DNA from: Pararge aegeria
Taxonomy: Eukaryota > Arthropoda > Insecta > Lepidoptera > Nymphalidae
Direction of reading: 5' to 3'
Length of the DNA: 64,000 nucleotides
Assembly (NCBI RefSeq): GCF_905163445.1
Contig: NC_053185.1
Location: 11,736,001-11,800,000, forward strand
The notes under the pieces are model-generated. The model was given only the letters and a program-made list of their open reading frames with translations, did no database searches and was not told the origin of the DNA. Position numbers and translations under genes: made by a program. Each line of letters opens with the position of its first letter. Position 1 is the stretch's first letter. Shown here piece by piece: positions 46,022 through 59,157 of this stretch.

Positions 46022-46372
46022 CGCACATACTATTTTGTATAACTCATGCGGGGAAAGTTTTTAAACTAATTTTAATTTAATTACAATTTTATTTATTAAA
46101 TTAAACTGTCAGACGCGTCAACCTCAATTCAGTTTTAATATGTCGATTGTGTTTTTTTTGGTATTTTTTTTTTATTTTAGCAATTTTATCTAAATTTGCG
46201 TGTGCCAAGAATAATTTACGTGCGACAAATAAACTTGTCGCACTCAAATAACAGTTTTATTTCTGAAAAATCTCACGCGTAATTTTTAAATGGGCAAACG
46301 GTTCTTTTTCAACCGCAACAGCGAGCGTCAAGATACTACTTTCCCCGCATGAGTAATACAAAATATGTTACA
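46022..46372. mobile_element. Terminal-inverted-repeat element, about 350 bp
   Basis: CACATACTATTTTGTATAAC + TCATGCGGGGAAAGT on the left pairs with ACTTTCCCCGCATGAGTAAT + ACAAAATATGTTAC on the right (about 35 bp, few mismatches). No transposase; superfamily unknown. Confidence 0.8.
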
Positions 46373-47456
46373 TATAACCAGTAATATTTCATGCTGCGAA
46401 CTTAACGATAAAATATCAAATAATATAACCGTATTGTAGCAATGCGACTTGCTGTCTTCCTGTAAATTATATTATCGCAGGTATTCTCGTCGTAAAAGAA
46501 AGAAACCTGCTACTGTCATAGTGAAGATTTTATGTTTGAAACCGTATAACGTCTTATTGCTGTAAAAGATCCACACATCAGGCGTGTTCACACTACGTGT
46601 TCTTCATTTTGTAGCGTCGTATTCCAAACTTGCACTTATTTTTGTCGGATACGATTTGAAAGTTCAAGATCCAAAAAGCGCCATTTGACATTATTGGACA
46701 TACGAAAATAAACGTTTGTAACTGGTTTGAAGTAACTGAACAGAGAAGTAGCTATATAAAGTAGCTTATGATAAGTTCCAGCCGTCTTTGTTAAGAAATA
46801 GTTATTTCGTCTCACGATGCGCTTAATGTAGGCTTAGTCCAAGATTTGCTCTCTCGCAATTTAGGAGTCATTTTCGCTTATCGAGTTCTATACCGTCCAA
46901 GTAATATGAGCCTAATTTCACTAGGTTTAGAGTAACAAATCCTTTACTTCTGGTTTTCATTTCACAAACGCTCTGACAAAAGCTGTAGGTATAGAATTAG
47001 TAGGCAAATTTTTAGCTTGAATACTTAATAATTATATAACATCCATTTTACTCTGATGTTTAAGTATTTCTATACTCGAAAACGAAACCTCGATTGCGAG
47101 CGAGCAAATCAAAAACGAGAAGAGAAAAACGTTTCGTTTAAAATCTATAAAGGTTTAAAATTCAGTTTTATTTTATCTATTTGACGTTTAAGTCAACGCA
47201 TAAACTAAGAATTCCCTAAGTTTAAACTGGTTTGATAAATAAACAAATGACTTCTACTAAACGTAAAGTTTACGACACAGAGTACTGTAAAAAGATTACC
47301 GCCATTCCAAAGTCAATATAAAATAGGTAATAGCCCTAGGGAATAAATCAGTTAACTAGATAAAAGACGAGAGGTGTTTTTTAGGTAATAATATTTTTAA
47401 ATTAAAAAACAATGGCTTGTCTTGTAAATTCGTCATCATAATTATACAACCCATTA
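46373..47456. other. Unassigned intergenic DNA
   Basis: About 1.1 kb; nothing recognised. Confidence 0.4.
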
Positions 47457-47740
47457 CCTGCTCTCTACAGGACACGAGTTTCCTCGCAGTATATGAGAAG
47501 GGTTTATACCGTAGTCCCCCAGGCTGGCCAAGTTGGGATTGTTAGACGGCAGCCTATGAGAACATTATGGAGACCCCTTTGGCATGCAGGTTTCCTCACG
47601 ATGTTTTTCTAGAGCGTTAAAACAAGTTATATTTTAAAAGGTAAATAACTCCGGACAATCAGATGTACCTTCCGAGTTTCGCGCTCGGTTCCTCAGTTAG
47701 AAAGGCTGAAGTCCAAGAAACTAAGCTATCACCGCATCTC
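47457..47740 (-). repeat. SINE S3, inverted, near full length
   Basis: Reverse of S3: TATGAGAAGGGTTTATACCG, TGAGAACATTATGGAGACCC, GCATGCAGGTTTCCTCACGA and the head AAGCTATCACCGCATC. Confidence 0.85.
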
Positions 47741-49218
47741 TGTGAGCTCTTTGTGAAATACTGAATCGTATCAATATATCAGTTACTATTATACCACTGC
47801 TGGGCTTTAGGCATAAACCTTTTTGATAGAAGATACTTTAGAATAAACACAGGATTGTTTTCATTTAGTAAACGTTTCTAATAATAACCGTGGCTGACTT
47901 CGCTTAGCATGTTTTCCAAGGCACGGAGGAGTTAGGCACCAGCTTACAACTTTTACTTAGCTACTGTGAATTTCTTGCTAGAAAGTCCAATAAATAAAAA
48001 TCTATAGCGCGCGACCCGTAAATCCATAGTCCGACCTCGTGATCTGCAGTCTATGCTAGACCTAGGGGGATAGGAGAACTCACACAAACCTCTAGTAGAT
48101 AGAGGTTTACTAAATCGGTTTAGGACAGTAAAATTGGACAAAAAGGAGTCGACTACCAATATGAAAAAAAATTTTTTTTTGGCTACTTGGTATGTGGCCA
48201 CTCGCGTTAGTCGAGTTTATAGTTATAAAGTGAATGATTTATTTAAGGCTGTTTTACGAAATAGAGATCTCACATTGCTTATGTTTAGGCACGGTAAAAA
48301 TACAACGATGTAAAACCACATTTTCATTCTATTCTCGAAATACAAAATATACAACCTGCCTGTAAATACGGTACGTCTCACCGTCAGAGTGAACTCCAAT
48401 GGGAATACTTCGTACGAAAACGAACAAGGTAAAACAACGTTTTTTTTAAACACAAAATAATATACAGTCTACCTAAATATATAAATATAAGGACATTTCG
48501 AGGTGTCCAACTGGCGTCTGTAGCCGCGTTCATGTTTGCGTCCAACAACCAATGAAAGAAAGCGTGTGTTCGAGCAAGAGTTGTGCAAGTAAAATAAAAA
48601 CGAAATATTCTGTCGATTAATGTCGATTTCAATTAAAATGAATAATAAATATCATTTTTATCGGTAAAATTAATTAAGTATCTTTTAATAATAATTTACG
48701 CTAAGCAAAAAAAAGGAACAGGAAGGAAGCCAAAGCCTAGAAAAGTACAGCACTCGCTCTGCCAAAGAGAATATAAACACTACGTTTCCCGGCAATTCAT
48801 TTTATAATTTTCGTTGAAAGTTTGAATACTTCTTGCACACGTATTGGACAAGAATTAGTTTATATCAATGTTAAATGAGATTTTTATCAAGTTTTCAAGA
48901 TTCTGAAGTAAATGGAATGCTTGCTCCCATTAATATACAGGCAAAAGGTCACATAAAAAGAGACCTTCCTACCAAATTTCACTCGAAGTCATATTATAAA
49001 TTAATGCGACTTACGCCATTACATTTATTTATTACATTTTAAGCCATTGACACGAGTAGGTAAAAAGAACCAATCCGACAAATAATTAAAGCATATTAAA
49101 ATTAAACTCTAAGTAATGGTCGTATTAAAGTGATCTTTACATCAAATCGTTTCTGCTATGTTATAAAAGTCTGTAAACATAAAGGTGACTTAATATTTAA
49201 TCCTTCTATTCTATTCTA
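47741..49218. other. Unassigned intergenic DNA
   Basis: About 1.5 kb; minus-strand open stretches at 47953-48632 have no recognised motif. Confidence 0.4.
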
Positions 49219-49559
49219 TCCTAACATACTTATATTATAAACCTGAAAGTAAAGTAAATGTTTGTACGATTGCATGGATGTTTGTTAACTCTTTCCCGCA
49301 AAAACTATTAAAGGGAAACAAACTGTTAATGAAGATATTTTATACCCTGTTTGAACATTTCATAGGCTACTTTTTACCCCAGAAAAATCCAGGGTTTGGC
49401 GTGATTTGTAAAGAACTATAGCCATTTGCCATAGCAAAGTTCCTTGGTATTACATTTATAATACCTGCTCCCAGAAGTGTTCGCCGCGATGAACGAGTTC
49501 GTACAATAAAAAAGTGTAAACACTTATGCAACGCGCGTAACAACGTGGGACGCAGCTAG
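49219..49559 (+). mobile_element. Non-autonomous Helitron (341 bp)
   Basis: 5' end A|TCCTAACATACTTATATTAT, 3' end CGTGGGACGCAGCTAG|T. A (CTATT)n-like run precedes it. No gene inside. Confidence 0.75.
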
Positions 49560-49849
49560 TATTGTATAGAACGATAGACTGACATTAAGTCCTAAGAAAT
49601 ATAAATTTAAATTCCTCCCTGACTGAATAATTCCATAAACCGGTTCCATTTTTCTTGCGGTAAATAGTAGTTTAGATTATACCGTGTACTTCTGCCCCGC
49701 GTCTGTGAAATTGGCTCAGCCGTTTCGAAGAATAACCCGGACAGACAGGCTGACAACTTACAAAGGCAATTTAAAACTGTACCGCTATTTAATATGTAAG
49801 CCAATCACTATGAAAGCTTCTCAATCTGGCAGGGTAAACTACCCTGTGT
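49560..49849. other. Unassigned intergenic DNA
   Basis: AGCCGTTTCGAAGAATAACC + CGGACAGACAGGCTGAC at 49708-49755 resembles a Helitron 3' part; too short to call. Confidence 0.35.
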
Positions 49850-50150
49850 TCTTTTTTTTATTCCACTACGAGTTAGCCCTGCAATCTCAAATCTCAAATG
49901 TACTGCAATCTCAACTGATGGTGAGCGATGATGCTGTCTAAGATTTCAACGGGATAACCTGCTAGTTGTTAGCGGTTATATTAAATCGCTTGGTAACACG
50001 TCTTTGTTAGTAGGATGGTAACCACACACAGCCGAAGCGGTTCCTACGAGATCAGAGAAAATTCAGAAACTGTGAATATAAAATTGCCCTTGCAAGCGTA
50101 TTCTTCCACGGCGCTGAACCTTTCGCCAGAGAGCTCGTCGAGGTTCGTCG
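49850..50150 (-). repeat. SINE S2, inverted
   Basis: Poly-T (49851-49859), GATGGTGAGCGATGATGCTG, GATAACCTGCTAGTTGTTAG and AGAGAAAATTCAGAAACTGT; head decayed (GCGCTGAACCTTTCGCCAGA). Confidence 0.8.
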
Positions 50151-51269
50151 TTGCATTTAAGTAATTACTAAATCAAAAAATAATCATTCCATGTAAATTT
50201 AATTTTTTCGTGCCTTCGAGTGCCACTTCAATAACGTATGCATCATCACGGTCTGACGGGGGTTCAAGCTTTCCTGATCCCCTCCTCGTTAGCGCGGGAA
50301 CCCTAACAATCGGTTTGGGTGGTTGGTAGACCTGACGAGGTATACAACGGGTTGCCCGCGCGACTAAAAAACCAACAAGAGAGACATGCCGTGGTGGTTT
50401 TTAGTTTGGGTATACCCACTTTAGAGGGGGGAGTCTCACATAACCTGCCCAAGAGTCGGAGGTAGCAATAAAGCTTTCCACCACGCCAAAAAAAGCCTAT
50501 GTCCAGCAGCATGATATGCCTGTCCCACAGACTTACTCCATCGCCTTTCAGGTTTGCCTCGAACTTCATTTCACTAAGGAGGTAGGCCGCTTCGCTTGGC
50601 ATCGTCAATTTCGATGGGCTTCATTCAACAATTCCTTCGCAAGTGTTTGCTTTCGCGCATTACGAAAACACTATACTGCTATTAATTTCATTTATTCTTT
50701 CATCGCAGTAAGTATCGCAACAGTGCACATAATTTTAACTTTAAATAATTTAAAATACTTTTTTTTGAATGGACGTTTACAGAGCTTAGGATATTTTTAA
50801 CTGTTCGTTATATGTAGTCCAGCTTATAAACACATTGGGTGAAGCATGTAAGGCATTAAGCAATGGAAATTAAGCAAAATAAACAAAACAATATAGAATA
50901 ACAGATAGCGAAAGTTCGACCATTTGTATTCCGTTTCAAAACAAGATAACAACTAAATACCATTCGCAGTATTTCGTGTCTGAAAATAATTTCTTCCAAA
51001 CAGTTTAACTCATGCTTACAGAACTGTTTATGAACAATTATTATTAAGAAAATAGTAAGTCTATGTATCTTTTACATTCGATGTATAAAAAAGTACCGCG
51101 GAGTAATTACGTATGTATTATACGTATGTATTATAACTGTCCAATATGATTTAATAAAAAATTAAATAGAAAAATAAAGTAAAGGTGTAGGCGGTGGCCA
51201 CCATAGTGGTTTTGATTATATGGTTGGCTTTCCAACACTGCCAACTGTGCCCACGTAAAAAACTCAACG
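50151..51269. other. Unassigned intergenic DNA
   Basis: 50330-50500 (CTTTAGAGGGGGGAGTCTCA + CATAACCTGCCCAAGAGTCG) may be a retroelement 3' region, but I found no coding remnant. Nothing else recognised. Confidence 0.35.
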
Positions 51270-51306
51270 ACGTATTCCAATAAGCCCAAAGCTTATTAGA
51301 ATACGT
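51270..51306. repeat. Hairpin
   Basis: ACGTATTCCAATAAG and CTTATTAGAATACGT pair with one mismatch; loop CCCAAAG. Confidence 0.9.
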
Positions 51307-52291
51307 AGACACCGACTACACTTTTTGGTAAATATAAGATCTTTTTTATTTAATCAGGGTTTACTACTTTTTAACAGGTACCTATTTGTTTTCAGCTTTA
51401 GATTTCTATAAAGGTTAAATTTCTACGTAGTCAGGTTTCATTACTCTATTTGGCTTAAATAAATTTAATATTTTTGGAATCTAGGCATTGATACTGAATT
51501 CGAAAAATTTCTTTAAAAAAAATGTCTTGCTTATTTTTATCTGCCATATGCAGCATATTAGATTTATAGTAACCTAACCTTAACGTAACATAGCCTATGA
51601 CACTCGTTATACTGAGATGTAGCCAACGATACTTCACTTATTTAATTCGGTCCAATAAGAACGACAAAAAAGTAAAACATCCGAATTCACAAAAAACCCC
51701 ATTTAAGTGTTCAGACGATGGTTACGACGCGACGTTTAGAATTCACACGTTAAGGTCTTTCATTTGATACCAAACTGAGAACATTTCTTTTAAATATATA
51801 TTTTCTTTGCGTATTTTGGACAGTCGTATCCGTCATATTGAATTTTCTGTGACGTCACATTTACATGAACAATTCGATCTCTGAGAAAAACCCAACGACA
51901 ACGACCCAAATTATTAAAATTGTCCCGATAGAGGTGAAATGAACGGGTACCACGAAAATAATTTAACATCTATCGTCACTGGTTTTTCTTATAAATATGT
52001 TTACCCACGAGACACTTAGTTTTAAACCCCACAAGTATCGTACCATATAATATTTATACGTTCAGACTAGATATTTCAGAGACGTTGTCAAAATAGATAC
52101 TCGTCAGGTTTTCAGTAAAGATAGTATAATACGATTTATAAAAGCTACTTTCTTCTGCACATCGATTTTAATTTATGCAATGGATATGAGAACATCTATT
52201 AAGATCAATTCTGAAACTAATAGGTACGTGTTTTTGTGTCCTTTGAACGAGGAAACCTTGTACAGCCGACTTGACAGTATTATGTAACTAA
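51307..52291. other. Unassigned intergenic DNA
   Basis: Nothing recognised. Confidence 0.4.
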
Positions 52292-52510
52292 TCCATACTA
52301 ATATTATAAATGCGGAAGTAACTGTGTCTGTCTGTATGTTAGTTTGTTACTTCTGCACTAGTATACGGCTGAAAGGATCTTAATGCAACTTGGCAAGGAG
52401 ATAGAATATATCCTGGAGATGGATATAGGTTATCTTTTGTCTCAAAAAATAATCTTCAAAGGGATGAAATATTGTAAGAATGTCCTGTTTTTGAAGTTAG
52501 ATGCGTTGTT
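52292..52510 (+). mobile_element. Helitron-like 5' end fragment
   Basis: A|TCCATACTAATATTATAAATG then CGGAAGTAACTGTGTCTGTC and GGCTGAAAGGATCTTAATGC. The 3' CTAG end was not found. Confidence 0.55.
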
Positions 52511-52938
52511 AGATGCATTTAGGTTTTATCCGCTTTAAATTACAAAAATCTATATAAATTATTTTAGATAATCTCCCCCAATCTCTCTTCTTAAGGTGGT
52601 AAAATAGGGGATGAAAGTTCAAGTAGATTTTTTTTTTTTTTTTAAGTCTTAGGATTATTTTAAACCATATACATCAGTTACAAAAATATAAAGGGGTAAA
52701 ACAGGGGATGGAAGTTAGAGACACCAAAATTCGCATTTAGGTTAATAGTTACAAATAAATGGGCTAATGAGACAGGGATGCGTACGTACAAAAGACCCAA
52801 GTGTGAAATGCGGAAACCAGCCCAGCACAAGAAGAAAAAGACAGGTATGACTTAAGGTGGTCGCATTGAACTGCAGCATATGCGATAAACTAATGCCTCG
52901 AAACTTCGGTGACAATAATCCTATCCTATCCTATCCTA
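52511..52938. other. Unassigned, ending in a (CTATC)n run
   Basis: A poly-T stretch at 52628-52644; (CCTAT)n at 52919-52940 adjoins the next Helitron. Confidence 0.5.
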
Positions 52939-53322
52939 TCCTACTAATATTATAAATGTCAATGTAAGTTTGTTTGTTACGCTTTCACGCAAAAACTACT
53001 TAACCGATACTCATGAAACTTTGTACACATATTCTTGGAAGCGTAAGAAGTAATATAGGATACTTTTTATCCCGACATTAAGCTCGGTTCCTTTGGAAGA
53101 GGGGATGAAAGTGTTTAACGATATTATATTGATTATATGTGTTTAATTTTGCCCAAACTTTGTGTAGATCAAAATGTGGTTGGAGATAGAGGACAGAGAT
53201 CCTCAGCGGACAGATCCCTCATTTAAAGCTGATACTGAATATTTTTTTAGATTGTAGTTCTAAATTTAATGCCACATCAAAAAACAAAATCTAACGCAGA
53301 CGAAGTCACGGGCAACAGCTAG
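52939..53322 (+). mobile_element. Non-autonomous Helitron (384 bp)
   Basis: 5' end A|TCCTACTAATATTATAAATG, 3' end CGAAGTCACGGGCAACAGCTAG|T. The interior (GAGGGGATGAAAGTGTTTAA; CTCAGCGGACAG; AATGCCACATCAAAAAACAA) is shared with 28702-29248. Confidence 0.85.
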
Positions 53323-53569
53323 TAATCGTATAAATAATATATTAAAATAACTATAAACGCCATAGTGTGTATTTCTGTCTGTTAGGATCCTAGATGGCTA
53401 CAAACAGACTACGTATAAGCTTTTGAACTGATCTCAAGGACATTTGAAATTTGTCGGTAGCTTTATATTTAGTGAAGCCCAGGGAATCTTCTAAAGCCCA
53501 TGGGAAATCAGGAATTCTACTCCGACGAAGTCGCGGGCTTAAATCACCCTGAAGTGCATTTAAGATGTA

Positions 53570-53738
53570 ATATTATAACCCTGAAAGTATATATTGCTGT
53601 TTGATTGTGACCTGATAACGTATAAATCATTGAACTGATTTTCGGGTTGGTACTGCTGGAGATTCGCGTTCCGGTATTACTTTAAATTTTAGGGCAAATT
53701 TAAATTATATCGCAGTCGAAGTCGTGGGCAACATCTAG
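53570..53738 (+). mobile_element. Short Helitron with intact 3' end
   Basis: Ends GAAGTCGTGGGCAACATCTAG|T. The start near TAATATTATAACCCTGAAAG (53570) is approximate. Confidence 0.65.
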
Positions 53739-54574
53739 TAGGTAAGCAGTTACCGATCTCAGAACTGCCGATATTTTCGTACATCAGTTTTTAATAGAGA
53801 TGAACCGATCGACTTCATGACAAAAATACGACGTAAGTAGTTCATACTAAACACGTCTTGTTGCTTAGGACGGCGGTAAATTGTTTTGCGAATAAAGTAG
53901 CCGTCGTTATGAAAACACAGTTAAATTTCATTCCTTAACAGCCGAATCTGCTTAATTAGTTTACAAATAAGGGGCCGGGTGGGATAAAGTAGTGCCTAAC
54001 TAGTATGCAACGTGCATTTTCACGCTGTTTTGTTAAGCTGTTTTACAGCGCACAATAAGAACACGCACAAATGCTAGTGCCACCTGATGCTGATGAGCAA
54101 GAGATTTTTAAAAACCTAGCGTAAACAAATTTATACATTCACTTTATTATATAATTTCGACTGGAATGGGTCATTAAACAAAATAGCATAGACTAATTGG
54201 TGCTAAAAATTTAAAGAGCACCAAGCGAGCGAATGGGCTAACCTTGTATTGCCGACTGACAGTACGATGTAATTATACACCATAAGCGATCTCTGACCTG
54301 CCGGTATTTTTTCATATTATTAAAAGGACCATATACTTACACCATATCTTTGCATGTATATCGATGGGCTAAAGTAAATATCTTTTGTTATATTGTAATA
54401 TAGGTAATGCTTTCCACATTGTTATGTTCACGATTCAATTTTAGGCGTCCTGCGGTGCAGTTTTATTGGAAATAATTTATAAGTATTACAGAGAAAAAAT
54501 ATTCAATGATTTATTTTTTTCTACCCACGGCCCTATAATGGCTGCGATGTGTTATGCCATTGTAGCTGTCTTTT
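53739..54574. other. Unassigned intergenic DNA
   Basis: Nothing recognised. Confidence 0.4.
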
Positions 54575-54650
54575 TGATTATTTTATTTCACGACCAGTTA
54601 GCCCTTGAATGTAATCTCACTTGGTGACATGTGGTGACGGCAGATCATAA
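54575..54650 (-). repeat. SINE S2 tail fragment, inverted
   Basis: TTTCACGACCAGTTAGCCCT and GAATGTAATCTCACTTGGTG recall the tail region at 55115. Confidence 0.55.
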
Positions 54651-54814
54651 TAAAGACCACACAACTCTAAGTTTTACCGCAGGTGTCGTACGAGACGACT
54701 AAGGGAATATAGCGAGAATATAGAACGGGGATATAGAAATAGAAATAGAGAACGGGGAGCAACGTCCTCTGTGCTACTACTACTGTCTACTGCGATTACC
54801 TACCACCCGGGGCA

Positions 54815-54893
54815 GATAACCAGCGTGGTCGTTACGGGTAAACCCTTCCATTGTGAGAGGCCTTTAGTCCAGCTGTGGACTGTTGGGTGTAGA
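54815..54893 (+). repeat. Interspersed repeat tail
   Basis: CCAGCGTGGTCGTTACGGG, TTGTGAGAGGCCTTTAGTCC and AGCTGTGGACTGTTGGGTGT; reversed relatives at 18405 and 33000. Confidence 0.5.
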
Positions 54894-55114
54894 TAGTTAC
54901 TGAGCCTATTTTGATGTGGTTTTTGCACTTAACAGATACAGAGAATTCAAAACAAGTAGTCGAATCTGAATAAAAAGCGCACGCATAGCTGTGAAGTTTA
55001 CAAAAACGGTTTGAGTTTGCCATGGTCATTATCTGTACTTTCGCAAAACTGACGAAACTTCAGATTGGACTATACATTTTGCGAGTGGGAAGTACGACAA
55101 CGCTTCAGAGCACA

Positions 55115-55285
55115 TTTTTTATTCCACTACAATTTAGCCTTTGACTGCAATCTCACCTGATGATAAGTGATGGTTAAGTCTAAGATAGTAACTGGCTAAC
55201 CTGTTAGGGGTATGACTGGTATGTTAAACCTATACCCCTAATCCGTTTCTACACGGCATCGTAGAGGACCGCTTAATCACTTAGA
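55115..55285 (-). repeat. SINE S2 fragment, inverted
   Basis: TTGACTGCAATCTCACCTGA, AACCTGTTAGGGGTATGACT and CTATACCCCTAATCCGTTTC. Confidence 0.8.
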
Positions 55286-55373
55286 TGCCATTATTACCTT
55301 TGTATTTTGTTATGTGATTACGATCAAAGAAATTGATATCTTCCTCGTCATCGATAAAATATGAACGCATCAA

Positions 55374-55905
55374 ATTCAAATTCAAATTCAAAATTCATTT
55401 ATTTCAAGTAGGCCTAATATAAGCACTTTTGAAACGTCAAGTCTGTCTGTTTGTAGTGATTCTACCACCGGTTCGGAAGGCAGATTCTACCGAGAAGAAG
55501 CCGGCAAGAAACTCAGCAGTTGCTCTTTTCCAACATCAACAATTTACATTTTGTATTTTAACATTCATTTTTCTATCTTGTGAGAGCTGAAAGCTGAGCC
55601 GGATGCTTCCAAGCAACCTTGTCATTAAAAAAATCATCAATTGTATAGTAACCTCGCTCTAATAAATGTGTTTTAACAAATTCTTTAAACTTGTGCATTG
55701 GCAGGTCCAAAATCACCTTAGGAATCATATTATAAAAGCGTATACTCAATCCCACAAATGATCCCTGTACCTTACGCAGACGATATGCAGATGACACTAA
55801 TTTATGACCATTTCTTGTAAGTCGACTGTTTATGTCCACTTCATCGTAAGTGTACTTTGTAGTATTTTTATCCAAAAATGTTTTGACGTTAATTTCAATT
55901 CTACT
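55374..55905 (-). mobile_element. LINE L1a 3' end, best-preserved copy
   Basis: Minus strand: RT C-terminus coding 55573 to about 55905 (INVKTFLDKNTTKYTYDE..., LTRNGHKLVSSAYRLRKVQG, ...FYNMIPKVILDLPMHKFKEF), then about 190 bp of 3' UTR and a (TTTGAA)n tail at 55374-55393. The catalytic domain is absent because of 5' truncation. Confidence 0.88.
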
Positions 55906-56345
55906 TTACAAACGTTCCGATATAATAAGTACCACGTAATATCTAATTAGGGGTATGAGTTTAATGAATATAATTAGTAAGGTAATATAATTTTGAACAT
56001 TGAAGTCGGCTTAGTATTTCAAAGCACACACTCAATCTTTGGAGTAAAACAAAACCACGCACCGTTGAGGTAAATTTTCCTTTGAGGAAAATAGTAATCG
56101 GTTGGTTGTAACTGGTAACTCAAATAGCTTTCGTGTCTCGCTACATATTCGAGTAGAATATTGTATTTCGAAACCAGTTTTACAAAATATTTTGATTAAG
56201 TATGACGTAGTGATTGTATACTCATAAGTAATTATATCATGATATTTTGAAATAAAATTCCTTAAATTAAAGAAGGCTTTACTCACCAGTGAGATATTAA
56301 TACGATCAGCTGCTGGGCCTACCTACTTTATTTTTATAGTTTTGT
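55906..56345. other. Unassigned intergenic DNA
   Basis: Nothing recognised. Confidence 0.4.
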
Positions 56346-56508
56346 ATTCACTTCAGTCATGAAAAAAATATCTTAGAAAAACAAGACGAGTAATTTTTTA
56401 AAGATATTTCCTAATACAATTTCATTTCAAATTTGCATTCGGATATATCTTTATAAAATACTCGTCTTGTTTTTCTCTTAAGATATTTTTTATATGACTG
56501 AAGCGAAT
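56346..56508. mobile_element. Long inverted repeat (foldback/MITE), about 160 bp
   Basis: CTTCAGTCATGAAAAAAATA...AACAAGACGAGTA on the left pairs with TACTCGTCTTGTTTTTCTCT...ATATGACTGAAG on the right; arms of about 65 bp with small gaps, and a short loop. No clear target duplication. Confidence 0.85.
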
Positions 56509-59157
56509 GGTGAGCTAATATTCGAGAACAAAATAAAGAAATCGACCAATCAGTAAATCGAAAGATAGTTACGCCAAATACGACTCAAAGATTTCTGATT
56601 TAAACCTCCAATTTATTGTTGTTTTTAATACGTATAGGACGTAATTGGTGTTGGGGCATAATCATACAGCCTATTTTTCAATTTAAATAGCTTCTACGCC
56701 AGAATCCCCAACTGTTTTCTGCCAGACATGCCCATTATGCAGATATATCATTGTTTATGGTAATTTCACGCCACGTGCGGAATAATATAAAAAAATAGTC
56801 ATTCTCTGCTACGAATGACATTAATATCACTTTCAGACTCACCGCTACGACATTAATTTTGAATACGCGTTGAATTATTTATATTATAACAGTGAGATGT
56901 TACCCCCAGAGAGAAAGGCAACATAATTCACATAATATCTTGCGATACAATATGGATCTCTGGACTCATGCCATTATACCAGAGAAACAATAGTCCGTGG
57001 TTATCAAGCTGATTGAACCCTTTTTGTTAAACAGCGATGTCTCTAGTAATAATAAATATCATCCTACATACTAACAGATGCGGACTTCTTAAAATGCTGA
57101 GTATTGCTGAATGAGATTAAAATATCTAATATTAATATTATTTTAACAACATACTATTACTAAACTATAAAGTACTTCTGAGCGAAAAACAGATATTTTA
57201 TTCTTGACCAAAATCAGACTGTTATGGCACAGAATTAAAACAATTAGACTATTTGCTAGAATTCCCTCACGCAATGGTTTTGTGCTGCTTGTATCCAATC
57301 GACTTCCTGCGACAAGTTCTATGTCGTATATCCACCTCGCCATAGCAGTTTTACAAAATAGGTATATATTTAAAAATAGGTAGGCCCCCACAGCGTAGCA
57401 CCAGTGGTTCTTCGTGACTTTGTTCGCTTACAACTTCAGTACACTAACGGCGTGACCCACCGCGCTGCATCGCCCTCCCATGCTATTACTTTGCATGGCT
57501 ACGGGATGGCTGAGGGTCTTCGTGTAACCTTTAACCTTCAAGAATTGGGCTATCAAATGCAAAAACCCAATTGGTACGTCCAGAAATTAGCGCGTTCAAA
57601 CAGAAAGACTAACAAACAAAACAAACAATCTACGGTTTTGATAGTATCAATACTCGTAGATAAGAGAATGAGAATGATGACGTCATTTTTACTATGCTTC
57701 GAAGCGCAGTTGTAGCGCAGTAATACTACACGTACATTCAAATAATTATTTTGAAACTTAAAATAAACAGCCGTACATACTTTCAATTTTTTTACGAGTG
57801 TATGCACACTCAACGTGGGTCGAAATAATCGCTTACGTTAATTGTATTGACACTGTAGTCTGTGCAAATAAGATAACCGAAAAGCATTTGCTTTATTTTA
57901 TATTTTGAAGGGGTAAACGCGCTTCAGGTACCCTCGTCACGTATTAAGCTTCATTTCATGAGAAAGGTTTTCGCAAAAATTGAGATTTGATCGCATTATT
58001 TCAGAAAATGTTATCAACGGTTGGTAGTAGAATAGGGTATTGATACATTCGCTGGCTTTAATAGAATCTTGTCTTAAAAAAAACAATATATTACGCTGAC
58101 TTTTCGTGCTCCTCATATACGACATTATCATAAATGTTGATAAATGCCTTTAAGTTTAACCTTGATTACCAGAATTAATTGATTTACGTGCTAAAATACT
58201 TTTTCTTACCGTCACTTCAGAGCCAAACGTGGAAAAACTTTTAAAAAGTCTACTATCTAACAAGCAGATAACTTTGACAGTTGAAAACCCCCAATATAAG
58301 CCTACCAAAAATATATCTATGCAATTGTGTCCTAATCGTTTCTTATGTTATTATCTGGGCCTTATCTAGCTTTTGGCTGTTTGAAGAATTTCTTATTTCC
58401 TTTTCCATTAAGTAGGTGGATTTTTTCTCCGATACTAGTAATTATTAGGTAATTTTAAAATTACCTTAAACGACTCTACATCGTCCAGTGTTACTTGTTC
58501 TGTTGAAAACAAGGACTTCGATGATTATTGTCCTTTACGATAGAACTTACGAATTTCCTTTTTAAAACGACCGTATGGAGAACTTCATCTCTATTATCAG
58601 TTTTTTCGCACATTATAATACTGAGATACAATATCGGTTACACTGTTTGAAAACAAATATAGGATTTAATAATGTACAACTGTTTTAAACAAAGACTGTA
58701 ATAACCAAACTCTTGTTTTCTTTTTATTTACAGATAAAGTTTTGGATTTTATACTGAGGCACTAGAAATAAACAAAAAATGACAAACGAAACACTTGGTC
58801 TTTTCTTACGGAAATATGACACAGATAGTAAGTACTTTCGTAAAATAGTTATCATTTAAAAATGGCTGCATATAATAAAATACTTATGATATAAAAATAA
58901 ACTTACACTATCAAACAATACTCTGCTATGAACCTCATAAAGAAATCTGCATATTATATAGCAATGTTGCGGAATATGAGCGAGAGTTTTCCAAGAAGCG
59001 AAATAAACTTCAATAACATTCTAAAAGACTACTATATTTATTGTGTTTCGGATTTTTATGACATTACAATTCTTTTCAACTATGTTTTCAATGCAGTTAA
59101 AAAAGGCTGTAGTATAATAAACACATGAACTTGAAGAAGCTATTATTTCGTTAACAG
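56509..59157. other. Unassigned region upstream of the receptor
   Basis: About 2.6 kb of AT-rich DNA without recognised repeats. Promoter or untranslated exons of 5-HT1 could lie here but I cannot point to them. Confidence 0.4.

Noticed and set aside
50303..50800. Overlapping open frames on both strands
   Set aside because: No motif; the block at 50330-50500 looks like a degraded retroelement 3' region and I could not find any coding remnant.
57404..57715. Possible exon (103 residues) upstream of the receptor
   Set aside because: No recognised motif and no receptor-like sequence; it overlaps an opposite-strand open frame of similar length.
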